Part shown: piece after piece, positions 50,419 through 59,331 of the stretch | Layout: each line of letters starts with the position of its first letter | Position numbering within the stretch: position 1 is the first letter of the stretch | Source: Streptomyces mangrovisoli | GTDB taxonomy: Bacteria; Actinomycetota; Actinomycetes; Streptomycetales; Streptomycetaceae | Length of the DNA: 64,000 nt | Direction: 5' to 3' | NCBI RefSeq assembly: GCF_000974985.2 | Contig: NZ_LAVA02000064.1 | Span: 1-64,000 of the forward strand | Program-made: the position numbers and the translations under genes | Notes under the pieces: generated by a model | Seen by the model: the letters and a program-made list of their open reading frames with translations, nothing else | Told to the model about the DNA's origin: nothing | Databases searched by the model: none

Positions 50419-52494
50419 TCAGCCGGCGGACCGCTGCCGCCGTTCGGCGTGGAAGTGCGCGAACCAGTCCAGCATGTGCGCCTCCGTGACCGCGCCCGGC
50501 CCCGCCACCTCGGAGACCTCCGCGCCCTGCAGCAGCCGCTTGACCGGGACCTCCAGCTTCTTGCCGGTCAGCGTGCGGGGCAGGGCCGGCACCCGCACGA
50601 TCACGTCCGGCACGTGCCGGGGCGACAGCCGCGCCCGGACGGCCGCGGTGATCCGGCCGCGCAGGTCCTCGTCGGACTCGCCCGACGGGCCGGCCCCCTC
50701 CCCACCGCTCACCACGAACAGCGGCATGAAGTAGCCGCCGTCGTCCTCCTCGACGCCGACGACCAGGCTGTCCGCCACGCCGGGCAGCTGCTCCACGACG
50801 TCGTAGAGATCGGCGGAGCCCATCCGTACGCCCATCCGGTTCAGCGTGGAGTCGGACCGGCCCGACACGACGACCGACAGGTCCTCCGCCACGGTCACCC
50901 AGTCGCCGTGCCGCCACACCCCGGGGTAGGTGGCGAAGTAACTCGCCCGGTAGCGCACGTCGTCGGGGTCGCCGACGAACCGCAAGGGCATGGACGGCAG
51001 CGGCGCGGTCACCACCAGCTCGCCCTGCTCGCCGGTGAGCGGCCGCCCCGACGCGTCCCACGCCGCCAGCGCCACGCCGAGCGCCGGGGCCTGGATACGG
51101 CCGGCCCGCACCGGCAGCAGCGGGGTACCGCCCGCGAGCACGGAGCACACGTCGGTGCCGCCGCAGATGGACTGGAGCCACACCCCGGGCACGAGCCGTT
51201 CGTGCGCCCACCGCCAGGTGCTCTCCGCCATCGCCGACCCGGTCTGGAGCACCGACCGCACGGCGCCCAGGCCGAGCTCGGCCGCCGGGTCGAGCCCCGA
51301 CCGCTGCACCGCCGCGAGATAGGCCGCGCCCACCCCGACCAGCGTCGCCCCGGTCCGCTCGGCGACCCGCAGCGCGCCGGCGGTGTCGGGGAACGTCGGA
51401 CTGCCGTCGTACAGGACGATCGTGGAGCCGTGCAGCAGTCCGCCGACCAGGAAGTTCCACACCATCCAGCTGGTGGAGGTGACGAACAGGTACCGGTCCT
51501 CGGCCCGCAGATCGCAGCCGAGCCCCAGCGCCTTCAGCAGTTCGACGACGATGCCGCCGTGGCCCTGCACGATCCCCTTGGGGATGCCGGTGGTGCCCGA
51601 CGACCACAGGATCCACAGCGGATGGTCGAAGGAGACGTCCGCGAAGTCCGGGTCCCGGCCGGTGGACGGCAGCGCGGACCACGCCGTCAGCCCGACCCCG
51701 GCCCGCAGCGACCAGGAGTCCGTGTCCGACGGGAAGAGATGGCCGACGGCGAGGACGTGCCGGACCGTGGGCAGCCCGTCGACGAGTTCGGCGACCGTGG
51801 CGCGCTTGTCGTGCGCCTTGCCGCCGTAGCGGTAGCCGTCCGCGGCGACGAGCACCACCGGCTCGGCCTGCCGCAGCCGGGAGAGCACGCTGGGGGTGCC
51901 GAAGTCGGGGGAGCACGCCGTCCACACGGCGCCGACCGCCGCCGACGCCAGCAGCGCCACCACCGCCTGCGGCAGGTTGGTGAGATACCCGGCGACCGTG
52001 TCGCCGGGCCGCACCCCCATCCGCCGCAGCGCCGCCGCGACGTCCGCGACCTCGCGGCGCAGCCGGTCCCAGGACCACTCGACCGGCTCGCCGCCCTCGT
52101 CCACGGCGACCAGCGCCGGCCGGGCGTCGGTCGCCCGCGCGAGGCACCGCTCGGCGAAGTTCAGCCGCGCGCCGGTGAACCAGCGGGCGCCCGGCATCCG
52201 GGCGTCCGCCAGCACCTCGTCGTAGCCGCCGACCTCGTCGAGGCCGTAGTACTCCCAGACCGCCGACCAGAAGGCGGCCGGTTCGGCGGAGCTCCACCGC
52301 CACAGCTCGGCGTACCCGGCGAACCGCAGATCGCGGGTCCGGGCCAGCCAATCCATGAACAACGCGACGTTGGACTCCTCCAGCTCGCACCGCCCGGGGG
52401 CCCAGAGCGGCGCACCGCCGGGGCCGCCCCACGGATCGTCCGCGCCGGCCTCGCGGCCCCGCGGGTCCGTCTCTCCTACGACGTCCGTGCTCAC
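50419..52494 (-). CDS. Acetoacetate--CoA ligase
   Basis: 691-residue ANL-superfamily enzyme activating acetoacetate to acetoacetyl-CoA with ATP. Family features are the long N-terminal segment (WAPGRCELEESNVALFMDWL), the P-loop WSSGTTGIPKG, FVTSTSWMVWNFL and the C-terminal catalytic Lys in LTGKKLEVPVKR. GTG 52494 overlaps the upstream hydrolase stop (GTGA), so it is translationally coupled. In this cluster its substrate should come from the beta-keto acid cleavage enzyme, whose reaction releases acetoacetate. Confidence 0.9.
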   Translation of the reverse strand: MSTDVVGETDPRGREAGADDPWGGPGGAPLWAPGRCELEESNVALFMDWLARTRDLRFAGYAELWRWSSAEPAAFWSAVWEYYGLDEVGGYDEVLADARMPGARWFTGARLNFAERCLARATDARPALVAVDEGGEPVEWSWDRLRREVADVAAALRRMGVRPGDTVAGYLTNLPQAVVALLASAAVGAVWTACSPDFGTPSVLSRLRQAEPVVLVAADGYRYGGKAHDKRATVAELVDGLPTVRHVLAVGHLFPSDTDSWSLRAGVGLTAWSALPSTGRDPDFADVSFDHPLWILWSSGTTGIPKGIVQGHGGIVVELLKALGLGCDLRAEDRYLFVTSTSWMVWNFLVGGLLHGSTIVLYDGSPTFPDTAGALRVAERTGATLVGVGAAYLAAVQRSGLDPAAELGLGAVRSVLQTGSAMAESTWRWAHERLVPGVWLQSICGGTDVCSVLAGGTPLLPVRAGRIQAPALGVALAAWDASGRPLTGEQGELVVTAPLPSMPLRFVGDPDDVRYRASYFATYPGVWRHGDWVTVAEDLSVVVSGRSDSTLNRMGVRMGSADLYDVVEQLPGVADSLVVGVEEDDGGYFMPLFVVSGGEGAGPSGESDEDLRGRITAAVRARLSPRHVPDVIVRVPALPRTLTGKKLEVPVKRLLQGAEVSEVAGPGAVTEAHMLDWFAHFHAERRQRSAG

Positions 52495-53138
52495 GCGTGC
52501 TCCAGCGCCCGGATCAGTTCCTCGGCCCGGGGCCACTCGCCGTACCCGGAGGCCGGGTTGAGGTGCCCGACCGGGCCCAGCTCCACCGTCTCGGCGCCCC
52601 ATGCGCGGGCCAGCTCGGTGACCCGCTCCGGCTCGCCCAGCGGGTCGTCGGAGCTGACCGCGACCACGGCCGGGAACGGCAGGAGCGCGCGCGGCACGGG
52701 GGTCCAGCCGTGCTCGGCCAGCTCGCCGGGGGCCGGGTGGCCCGCGGGCAGCGGCGTCTCCAGGTCCGGCGGCGTGGCGAGCAACGCGCCCACGACGTCG
52801 GCACGCGTGCCCACGACGTCGGCGCGGTGGCGCAGCGCCCAGTGCACGGTGGTGGCGCAGCCGGCGCTGTGCGCGACCAGCAGCACCGGTCCGTCGACCG
52901 CGCTGATCGTCGCGTCGAGGGCGGCGATCCGGGCGTCCAGGTCGAGCCGGTCGCCCGGCGGCGGGGGGACGGTCGCGACGGCCCGGCCGGCGCCCACCAG
53001 CCGGTCGGCCAGCAGGGTCTGCCAGTGGTCCGCGACATGGTCGCGCAGGCCGGGGACGACGACCACGGTGGGCTCGGGGACGGTGACCGTGGTGGGCTCG
53101 GGGACGGTGACCGTGGTGGACTCGGGGGTGGTGCTCAT
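52491..53138 (-). CDS. RBBP9/YdeN-like serine hydrolase
   Basis: 215-residue alpha/beta hydrolase of the RBBP9/YdeN family. The catalytic triad is visible: Ser91 in VAHSAGC, Asp164 in SSDDP and His192 in GPVGHLNPASG, the GHxN-SG signature. The N-terminus carries two copies of an eight-residue TTVTVPEP repeat, encoded by a 24-bp duplication. It overlaps the MFS stop by 4 bp and the next gene's start by 4 bp. The substrate is unknown; it could hydrolyse an ester or thioester intermediate of the pathway. Confidence 0.82.
   Translation of the reverse strand: MSTTPESTTVTVPEPTTVTVPEPTVVVVPGLRDHVADHWQTLLADRLVGAGRAVATVPPPPGDRLDLDARIAALDATISAVDGPVLLVAHSAGCATTVHWALRHRADVVGTRADVVGALLATPPDLETPLPAGHPAPGELAEHGWTPVPRALLPFPAVVAVSSDDPLGEPERVTELARAWGAETVELGPVGHLNPASGYGEWPRAEELIRALEHA
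53070..53117. repeat. 24-bp tandem duplication in hydrolase gene
   Basis: Two identical 24-bp units (53070-53093 and 53094-53117) within the hydrolase 5' end, adding TTVTVPEP in frame. Confidence 0.85.
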
Positions 53139-54526
53139 GAGGTGCTCTCCGCGGGGAGTTCGGGCTCCGCGGCCGGCGCCGGGTGGCCGCCGATGCGGAG
53201 CAGGTCGCGCTCGTACCAGTGCCGGCCGACCAGGAAGGCGGCGGTGGCCGCGATCGCGACGAGGGGCATGACCCGCAGGGCGCCCAGCAGGCCCACGTGG
53301 TCCGCGAGGACGCCGGTCAGCGCCGGGCCGGGGGCCAGGCCGAGCAGGCTGTTGGCCAGCGTGAGGGTGCCGAAGGCGGTCGCGGCGACGTTTGCGGGGG
53401 TCAGGTTCGCCACCATCGCCGCCGCGGGTCCGGCGGAACCGGCCGACAGCAGGGCGCCGAGCCCCAGCGTGATCAACTGGGCTGGCCCGTTGGGCAGTTG
53501 GAAGGCGACGGTGAGCAGTACCAGGGAACCGATGCTGCAGCCGACGGCGACGGCCCACTTGCGGATCGGGACGCCGGCGCTGATCCGGTCGGAGGCGACG
53601 CCGCCGAGGATCATGCCCACGCCGATGACCAGCGCGTACACCCCGGCCGCACTGCCCGACTTGGCCGTCGTGAGGTGGTAGTAGCGGTTGAAGTAGCTCG
53701 GCAGCCAGGACAGCAGGGTGGCGGCGATGAACAGCTGCAGACCGCTGCCGACGTAGGCGCTGATGACGGAGACGGAGGAGAACAGCCGGGGCAGATGGGC
53801 CCGGAGCGGCGCGCTCGCCTCGGCGGCGTCCTCCGGCGTGTCGCCGAGGTCCGCGGCCGGCACGAGCTTGCGCTCCTTGACGACGACGCCGTAGACCGCG
53901 GCGAGCACCAGGCCGAGGATGCCCATCACGGCGAACGCCCAGCGCCAGCCCGCGGCGTCGGCGACCGCGCCGCCGATGGAGACGCCGAGCACGGCACCGA
54001 ACGCGCCGCCCGCGATGAAGGCACCGGAGAGGGTGGCCCGCAGGGCGATGGGGAAGATGCTCAGCACCACGGCGATGCCGACGCTGCCGTAGGCCGCCTC
54101 GCCGATGCCGACGAAGAGCCGGGCCACGAACATCTGGCCGTAGTTCGCCGATATCGCGCACCCGATGGTGGCGATGGACCACAGGGTGGCGGCGAGCAGC
54201 AGGCTGCGCACCCGCCCCCACCGGTCGGCCATCAGGGACATGGGGAAGGTCAGCACGCCGACCGCGAGGGCCACGATGCTGCTGAGCGAACCGAGGGCCC
54301 CGTCCGACAGGAGCCACTCGGACTTCAGCATCGGGAAGACGGCGTTGAGGACCTGCCGGGACATGTAGTCGGACAGCAGCAGGCCGAAGCTCAGCGCGAA
54401 GACCGTCCAGGCATAGCCGCGGCCCACGGGCCAGACCGGTTCGGAGGCCGGCCCGGAGGCCGACGGGGTCGCCGCCACGGCCGGAGCCGGGGACTGCGCA
54501 GTGGTGTGAAACTCCATTGTCATCAC
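53135..54526 (-). CDS. MFS permease, probable organic-acid uptake
   Basis: 463-residue MFS transporter with about 12 membrane segments after a 35-residue hydrophilic N-terminus. SLMADRWGRVRS is the motif-A loop; YMSRQVLNAVFPML in helix 1 resembles ACS (anion:cation symporter) carriers of organic and aromatic acids. It lies in the middle of a coupled catabolic set, so it probably imports the pathway substrate. Start is one of several clustered ATG/GTG codons at 54518-54526. It overlaps the hydrolase start by 4 bp. Confidence 0.85.
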   Translation of the reverse strand: MMTMEFHTTAQSPAPAVAATPSASGPASEPVWPVGRGYAWTVFALSFGLLLSDYMSRQVLNAVFPMLKSEWLLSDGALGSLSSIVALAVGVLTFPMSLMADRWGRVRSLLLAATLWSIATIGCAISANYGQMFVARLFVGIGEAAYGSVGIAVVLSIFPIALRATLSGAFIAGGAFGAVLGVSIGGAVADAAGWRWAFAVMGILGLVLAAVYGVVVKERKLVPAADLGDTPEDAAEASAPLRAHLPRLFSSVSVISAYVGSGLQLFIAATLLSWLPSYFNRYYHLTTAKSGSAAGVYALVIGVGMILGGVASDRISAGVPIRKWAVAVGCSIGSLVLLTVAFQLPNGPAQLITLGLGALLSAGSAGPAAAMVANLTPANVAATAFGTLTLANSLLGLAPGPALTGVLADHVGLLGALRVMPLVAIAATAAFLVGRHWYERDLLRIGGHPAPAAEPELPAESTS

Positions 54527-54559
54527 CTCTACTGCTCGAAACTGCAGGGGAGTTGCAGG

Positions 54560-55477
54560 TCAGAAGGGTCTGTCGCCCACGATCCCGGCGCGCTCCATCT
54601 TGCGGACGGCGGGCCAGTAGTCCTGTACGGCGTAGTGCTGGGTGGAGCGGTTGTCCCAGATGGCGACGGAGCCGGGCGTCCAGCGCCAGCGCACCTGGTA
54701 CTCGGGGACGGCGGCCTGGCTGATCAGGTAGCTGAGCAACTGGCTCGCGCCGGGCGCGTAGTCCTGGCCGAAGCGGACGTTCGCGGGGGTGTGGAAGTTG
54801 GTGAAGTGCGTCGCGAAGGCGTTGACGAAGAGGATCTTCTCGCCGGTCTCCGGGTGGGTGCGCACCACCGGGTGCTCGGCGTCCGGGTACTGCTCGTGCA
54901 GCGCGAGCCGCTTCTCCTCGGGCATCACGGCACCGAAGCTGGCCTCGATGCTGTGCCGCGCGCGCAACCCCTCGATCTGCGCCTTCACCGGGTCGGGCAG
55001 CCGGCGGTAGGCCTCCGCCATGTTGACCCAGATGGTGTCGCCGCCGACCGGGGGCGACTCGACGCAGCGCAGCACGGCGCCCATCGCCGGGTTGACGCGC
55101 CAGGTGCCGTCCGTGTGGAGGGCGTTCTCGTAGTGCTCCGGCGGGCTGTCGAGGTCCTTGTAGATCCGCACCAGGCCGGGGTGGTCGGGGTCGCTGCCGG
55201 CGACCGGGTGGTCCTCCAGCGCGCCGAAGCGCGAGGCGAACGCGACATGGTCGGCGCGGGAGAGGTCCTGGTCCCGCAGGAAGAGCACCTTGTGCTCCAG
55301 CAGCAGGCCCTTGATCTCGGCGAACAGCTCGTCGTCACGGGCCGCGTCGGCGAGGTTCACCCCGCGCAGCTCGGCGCCGATGCTGCAGGTCAGCCGCTCG
55401 ACCTCGATCGACGTACATCGAGCGGCCGGGCGCGCCTGCGCCGGGGCCTGGTCCGACGGCGAAAGGGTGTCTGTCAT
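54560..55477 (-). CDS. TauD-family Fe(II)/2-oxoglutarate dioxygenase
   Basis: 305-residue TauD/TfdA-family oxygenase hydroxylating a substrate while turning 2-oxoglutarate into succinate and CO2. The facial triad is intact: His121 and Asp123 in HTDGTW and His281 in STQHYAV; Arg292 or Arg296 should bind 2-oxoglutarate. Relatives oxidise taurine, alkylsulfonates or 2,4-D-like acids. It sits between the permease and the quinone oxidoreductase, in the same direction, 33 bp upstream of the permease gene. Substrate unknown. Confidence 0.88.
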   Translation of the reverse strand: MTDTLSPSDQAPAQARPAARCTSIEVERLTCSIGAELRGVNLADAARDDELFAEIKGLLLEHKVLFLRDQDLSRADHVAFASRFGALEDHPVAGSDPDHPGLVRIYKDLDSPPEHYENALHTDGTWRVNPAMGAVLRCVESPPVGGDTIWVNMAEAYRRLPDPVKAQIEGLRARHSIEASFGAVMPEEKRLALHEQYPDAEHPVVRTHPETGEKILFVNAFATHFTNFHTPANVRFGQDYAPGASQLLSYLISQAAVPEYQVRWRWTPGSVAIWDNRSTQHYAVQDYWPAVRKMERAGIVGDRPF

Positions 55478-55553
55478 GGGTGCTCACTCCATGGGGTGAC
55501 GTGGTGGGGGGTGGGGCGGGGTGGGGCGCCTCGGCCGGCCCGGTCGCCCCGGC

Positions 55554-55636
55554 CGGTCAGGTCGGTCCTGTCGGTCCTGCCGGTCAGGTCGGTCAGGTCG
55601 GTCCTGCGGTCCTGTCGGTCAGGCCGGTCCGGTCGG
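55554..55636. repeat. 9-bp tandem repeat array
   Basis: About nine units of a degenerate 9-bp motif (CGGTCAGGT, CGGTCCTGT and variants) in the 205-bp gap between the oxidoreductase and dioxygenase genes; no gene here. Confidence 0.75.
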
Positions 55637-55682
55637 GCGAGGCCGCCCCGGTCGGCCGGGGCGACGAGGGCCGTCGGCCGGG

Positions 55683-56657
55683 TCAGAGGACGAAGACGGA
55701 GGACCCGGTGGTCCGCCCGGACTCCAGGTCGCGGTGGGCCTGCTCCGCGTCCTTGAGGTCGTAGCGCTGATTGATCTCGATCTTGATCCGGCCCGCGGCG
55801 ACATGTTCGAACAGCTCGCCCGCGAGGGCGGCGCGCTCGGCCGGGTCGGCGATGTAGTCGGCCAGCGCGGGCCGGGTGACGAACACCGAGCCCGCGACGG
55901 CGAGTTGCATGGCGTCGATCGGCGGCACCGGACCCGAGGCGGTGCCGAAGCAGACGAGCAGGCCGCGGCGGGCCAGCGAGGCCAGCGACCCCGCGAAGGT
56001 GTCCTTGCCGATGCTGTCGAAGACCACCGGGACGCCCGCCCCGCCGGTCAGCTCCCGCACCCGCTCGGCCACGTTCTCCTGCCGGTAGCGGATGACGTGC
56101 TCGCATCCGTGTGCCAGGGCGAGTTCGGCCTTCTCCTCGCTGGACACCGTCCCGATCACACGGATGCCGAGCAGCGCGGCCCACTGGCTGACGATCAGGC
56201 CCACTCCGCCCGCCGCCGCGTGCAGCAGCACGGTGTCGCCGGGCTTCAACGGGTGGATCCTGCGCAGCAGATAGGCCGCCGTCAGACCGCGCATGGTCAT
56301 CGCGGCCGCCGTCTCGCAGCTGATCTGCGGGGGCAGCTTGATCAGATGCGAGGCGGGCATGACCCGCTCCGTGCTGTACGCACCGAGCGGACTTCCGGTG
56401 TACGTCACCCGGTCGCCCGCGGCGACGTCGGTGACGCCCTCGCCGACCGCCTCCACCACGCCCGCGGCCTCGACGCCCATGCCGTCGGGCAGCCGGACCG
56501 GGTACAGGCCGGTGCGGAAGTAGGTGTCGGCGAAGTTCAGCCCGACGGCCTCGTGCCGCACGCGCACCTCACCCGGGCCGGGGTCGCCGACGGTCACCTC
56601 CTCCCAGGTGAGGACGTCGGGGCCACCGGTTTCACGGAAGCGGACGGCGAATGCCAC
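55683..56657 (-). CDS. Quinone oxidoreductase (NADPH), zinc-free MDR
   Basis: 324-residue medium-chain reductase of the zeta-crystallin/QorA type, reducing quinones or enones with NADPH. The GroES-like half is followed by the NADPH motif AAAGGVG (about 147-153); the zinc-binding Cys residues are absent. Its place just after the beta-keto acid cleavage enzyme gene (69-bp gap) suggests it handles a pathway intermediate, possibly an enone. No ribosome site is obvious within 12 nt. Confidence 0.85.
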   Translation of the reverse strand: MAFAVRFRETGGPDVLTWEEVTVGDPGPGEVRVRHEAVGLNFADTYFRTGLYPVRLPDGMGVEAAGVVEAVGEGVTDVAAGDRVTYTGSPLGAYSTERVMPASHLIKLPPQISCETAAAMTMRGLTAAYLLRRIHPLKPGDTVLLHAAAGGVGLIVSQWAALLGIRVIGTVSSEEKAELALAHGCEHVIRYRQENVAERVRELTGGAGVPVVFDSIGKDTFAGSLASLARRGLLVCFGTASGPVPPIDAMQLAVAGSVFVTRPALADYIADPAERAALAGELFEHVAAGRIKIEINQRYDLKDAEQAHRDLESGRTTGSSVFVL

Positions 56658-56726
56658 GGGGTGCTCCAGAGAGGGGTCGTAGTCGCGGGGACGGGCGGCC
56701 GGGCGGCCGGGACGGGACGGGACGGA

Positions 56727-57779
56727 TCAGGCGTCGCGCAGCATGAAGCCGCGCTGTCCCGGACGGCGGTTGGGCACCATGCCGAGCTGGGCGAGCGTCT
56801 CGTCGGTGCTCGCGAAGGTCTCGCCGATCCGGTAGATCTTCCTGGCCTCCGCGCCGGTGGCGATGTCACGGCCGAGCGCCTCGGAGATCTGCACCATCTG
56901 CTCGACCTGCTCGACGCTGGACATGCGCTCGCCCTTGCGCCGCCACAGGTTGTCCTCGTTGCCCACCCGGACGTGCACACCGAGCGCGATGCCGATCGCG
57001 TTCATGGGTGCCACCGCACGCATCGAGCTCTCGATGGTCAGGACGGCGCCGTCGGGGACGCGGCGCACGAACTCGATCAGGTCGGCGGGGTGCCGGCCGG
57101 CGAAACCGCCGCCGATGGCCACGTAGTTGAGGACCAGCGGGCCGGTGTAGACACCGGACCGGATCAGGCGCTCCACGGTTTCGAGCTGCGCGAGGGTGGC
57201 GAGCTGGAAGTGCGGCTGGATACCGCTCTCGCCGAGCCGCTTGAGGTGCTCGAGGTAGAAGTCGGGACCGGCCTCCAGGTACATGTCCCGGTACGCCTTG
57301 TAGTAGTCGGGCTTGGCGATCGAGGTGCCTTCGAGATCGTCGTCGGTCATGATCTCGACGATGTTCATCTGGCTGGTGTTGATCGCGATGGTGACCTGGT
57401 CGGGCTTGGGGTCCAGGTCGGCGAGCATGTGACGGCTGTCGAAGTCGAGCCACTTGGCCTCCGAGCCCTCGCCCTCGGGGGCGAAGGAGATCGACCCGCC
57501 GATCTGCAGGACCATGTCCGGCACGGCCTCGCGCAGTCGTCCGATCAGCTCGTTGAACATGGACAGCCGCTTGGAGCCCTTGCCGTCCAGCTCACGGACG
57601 TGGATGTGCAGCACGGTCGCGCCGGCGTTGTAACAGTCGACGGCCGCCTGGACGTGCTCGTCCATGGTCAGCGGCAGGTCGTCCGCGTCGCCGGGCAGCC
57701 ACTCGGGGCCGTAGGGCGCGGCCTGGATGACCAGCTTCTCCTGGTTCTCCGGGAAGAGAGAGTCGTCGTGGAAGTGCAC
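56727..57779 (-). CDS. Beta-keto acid cleavage enzyme (BKACE/Kce family)
   Basis: 350-residue DUF849/BKACE enzyme: a zinc TIM-barrel that condenses a beta-keto acid with acetyl-CoA and splits it into acetoacetate and a new acyl-CoA. The metal ligands are His58 and His60 in VLHIHVRE and Glu275 in GNEDNLW; the GG-N loop NYVAIGGG is also present. The known 3-keto-5-aminohexanoate cleavage enzyme and dehydrocarnitine cleavage enzyme belong here; the substrate specificity of this one is not readable from sequence. It is the first gene of the minus-strand set. Confidence 0.88.
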   Translation of the reverse strand: MHFHDDSLFPENQEKLVIQAAPYGPEWLPGDADDLPLTMDEHVQAAVDCYNAGATVLHIHVRELDGKGSKRLSMFNELIGRLREAVPDMVLQIGGSISFAPEGEGSEAKWLDFDSRHMLADLDPKPDQVTIAINTSQMNIVEIMTDDDLEGTSIAKPDYYKAYRDMYLEAGPDFYLEHLKRLGESGIQPHFQLATLAQLETVERLIRSGVYTGPLVLNYVAIGGGFAGRHPADLIEFVRRVPDGAVLTIESSMRAVAPMNAIGIALGVHVRVGNEDNLWRRKGERMSSVEQVEQMVQISEALGRDIATGAEARKIYRIGETFASTDETLAQLGMVPNRRPGQRGFMLRDA

Positions 57780-58161
57780 GGTGCGTCTCCTTGAGGTGGG
57801 GTTGACGGGTACGCCTGAGCTGCCGCGGGCACGGCGAAGAAGCCCTGCGGCGAAGGGGGTTGTCGCTACGACGAGGTGATGACGGCGGTACGAGGGCGGC
57901 TTCGCGGCTGCGGCGCGGTGACGGGCTCTCCGGCTGGCGGCCGGCGGCTGGCGGCTCTGTGGCTTACGGCTCTACGGGCTCTACGGGCTCTACGGCTCTA
58001 CGGCTCTTGATCCATCCGCCCGGGCGGCAGCGAACCGGTCCGGAGGGAGCCCCCTTGGGGGAAGTTGCAGCGGGCTCCCTCCGGGGCCGGCCGCCTGTGC
58101 GGTGCTGCAAAGGTAGGGCGGCCGACACGGGCCCGCTTTGCCTGCCGTGACACGTGACTTG
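57780..58161. other. Spacer with promoter of BKACE operon
   Basis: 382-bp gap downstream of the second AraC gene. It holds 9-bp GGCTCTACG-type tandem repeats (57968-58009), the hairpin at 58040-58084, and TTGCAGC/GCTGCAA inverted blocks about 43 bp apart (58064-58070, 58113-58119). No gene is seen. The BKACE promoter must be here. Confidence 0.5.
58040..58084 (-). terminator. Hairpin downstream of second AraC gene
   Basis: CCGGAGGGAGCCC (58040-58052) pairs with its complement at 58072-58084; it could terminate the AraC message or attenuate read-through into the BKACE operon. Confidence 0.6.
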
Positions 58162-59193
58162 TCAATCGGGGACACCGGCCGCCGCCCCGCCGCCGGGATT
58201 GCGGCGCCACTCCCGCGGCCCGACGCCGTAGTGCTCGTGGAACCAGCGGGAGAAGGCGCTCAGCGAGGAGAACCCGAGCAGCGTGGACACCTCGGTCAGG
58301 GACCGGCTCGGGTTCGGCACGAACTGCTCCGCGAGCGCCGTACGGGTGGACTGGAGCAGCGAGGAGAACGTCTGCCCGGAGCGCGCCAGATGCCGGTGGA
58401 CGGTGCGCCGGTCGACGCCGAGGCTGCGCGCGACCTGCTCGATGGAGCAGCGCCCGGTCGGCAGCAGCGCCTCGATGAGATCGCGCACCCGGTCCGCCTC
58501 GGTCGCCTCCCGGAAGGTCGCGACGGGCTCGAAGTACTGCCGGGTGTAGCTGCGCAGCTGCGCGTCGGCCATGGCGTTGGCCGCGTCCAGGTCGTCGGCG
58601 TAGAACTCGATGCCGTTGAAGCCGCGGTCGAACTCGATCACGGGCCCGAACGCCCGGCGGTGGCTCGCGGTGTCGCGCGGCGCCCGGTGCGCGAAGCAGA
58701 CCGCCGACGGGCGCCAGTGCGGGCCGAGGAAGCCGCAGAGCACCCGGTGGAACGCGGCCACCGCCAGCTCCGTGCCCTGCCGGGTCGGCTGCGGCTCGCC
58801 CAGCCGTACGTCGACCTTGAGCGTGGCGACGCCGTTGCCCTCGGACAGCCGGGCGTGCAGGACCTCGTTGTAGGTGTGCTGGTGGCGGATGAGCAGGGCC
58901 AGGGCGCTGCGCACGTCGGGTTCCTCGCGGACGAGGAGGCTGATCGGGCCGAGGTTGGAGAAGCGCCGCAGCTCGGCCAGGAGCAGGCCGAAGTCCTCGC
59001 GCGCGGAGGTGGCCGCGGACAGCTCCAGCAGCCGGACCACGGCCGTACCGGAGATCCAGCGGTCCTGGACGGCCAGGTCGGCGGTGTCGAGGCCGACGCT
59101 CTTCATCAGCGCGCGGGGGTCGAGACCGAGGGAACGGCTCAGCTCGACGTATCCGTTCAGCGCGGCGGTGCGGACAAGGGGCCTCATGGGCAC
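58162..59193 (-). CDS. AraC/OruR-like transcriptional regulator 2
   Basis: 343-residue AraC-family regulator and paralogue of the gene at 48827-49855, with the same N-terminal effector domain and C-terminal double HTH (about 245-335). It lies just upstream of the BKACE operon and diverges from the second dioxygenase gene over 138 bp, so it is placed to control both. Start ATG 59193 or ATG 59187. Confidence 0.86.
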   Translation of the reverse strand: MPMRPLVRTAALNGYVELSRSLGLDPRALMKSVGLDTADLAVQDRWISGTAVVRLLELSAATSAREDFGLLLAELRRFSNLGPISLLVREEPDVRSALALLIRHQHTYNEVLHARLSEGNGVATLKVDVRLGEPQPTRQGTELAVAAFHRVLCGFLGPHWRPSAVCFAHRAPRDTASHRRAFGPVIEFDRGFNGIEFYADDLDAANAMADAQLRSYTRQYFEPVATFREATEADRVRDLIEALLPTGRCSIEQVARSLGVDRRTVHRHLARSGQTFSSLLQSTRTALAEQFVPNPSRSLTEVSTLLGFSSLSAFSRWFHEHYGVGPREWRRNPGGGAAAGVPD

Positions 59194-59331
59194 GCTCCAG
59201 GGCTGCGGGTCCCCAGAAGTTAAGTTTCTCGTCCCCTTGCGTCAAGCACTCCGGCCAGGTGATTCATAGCATCCCCGTCGACGCGGGACGGCGATCCCGG
59301 TCCCCGTTCATCCGACCTCGTGGAGGCGACC

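Noticed and set aside
59199..59331. In-frame ATG 12 nt upstream of the second dioxygenase-like gene
   Set aside because: It would place the GGAGG ribosome site inside the coding sequence; ATG 59332 is better.
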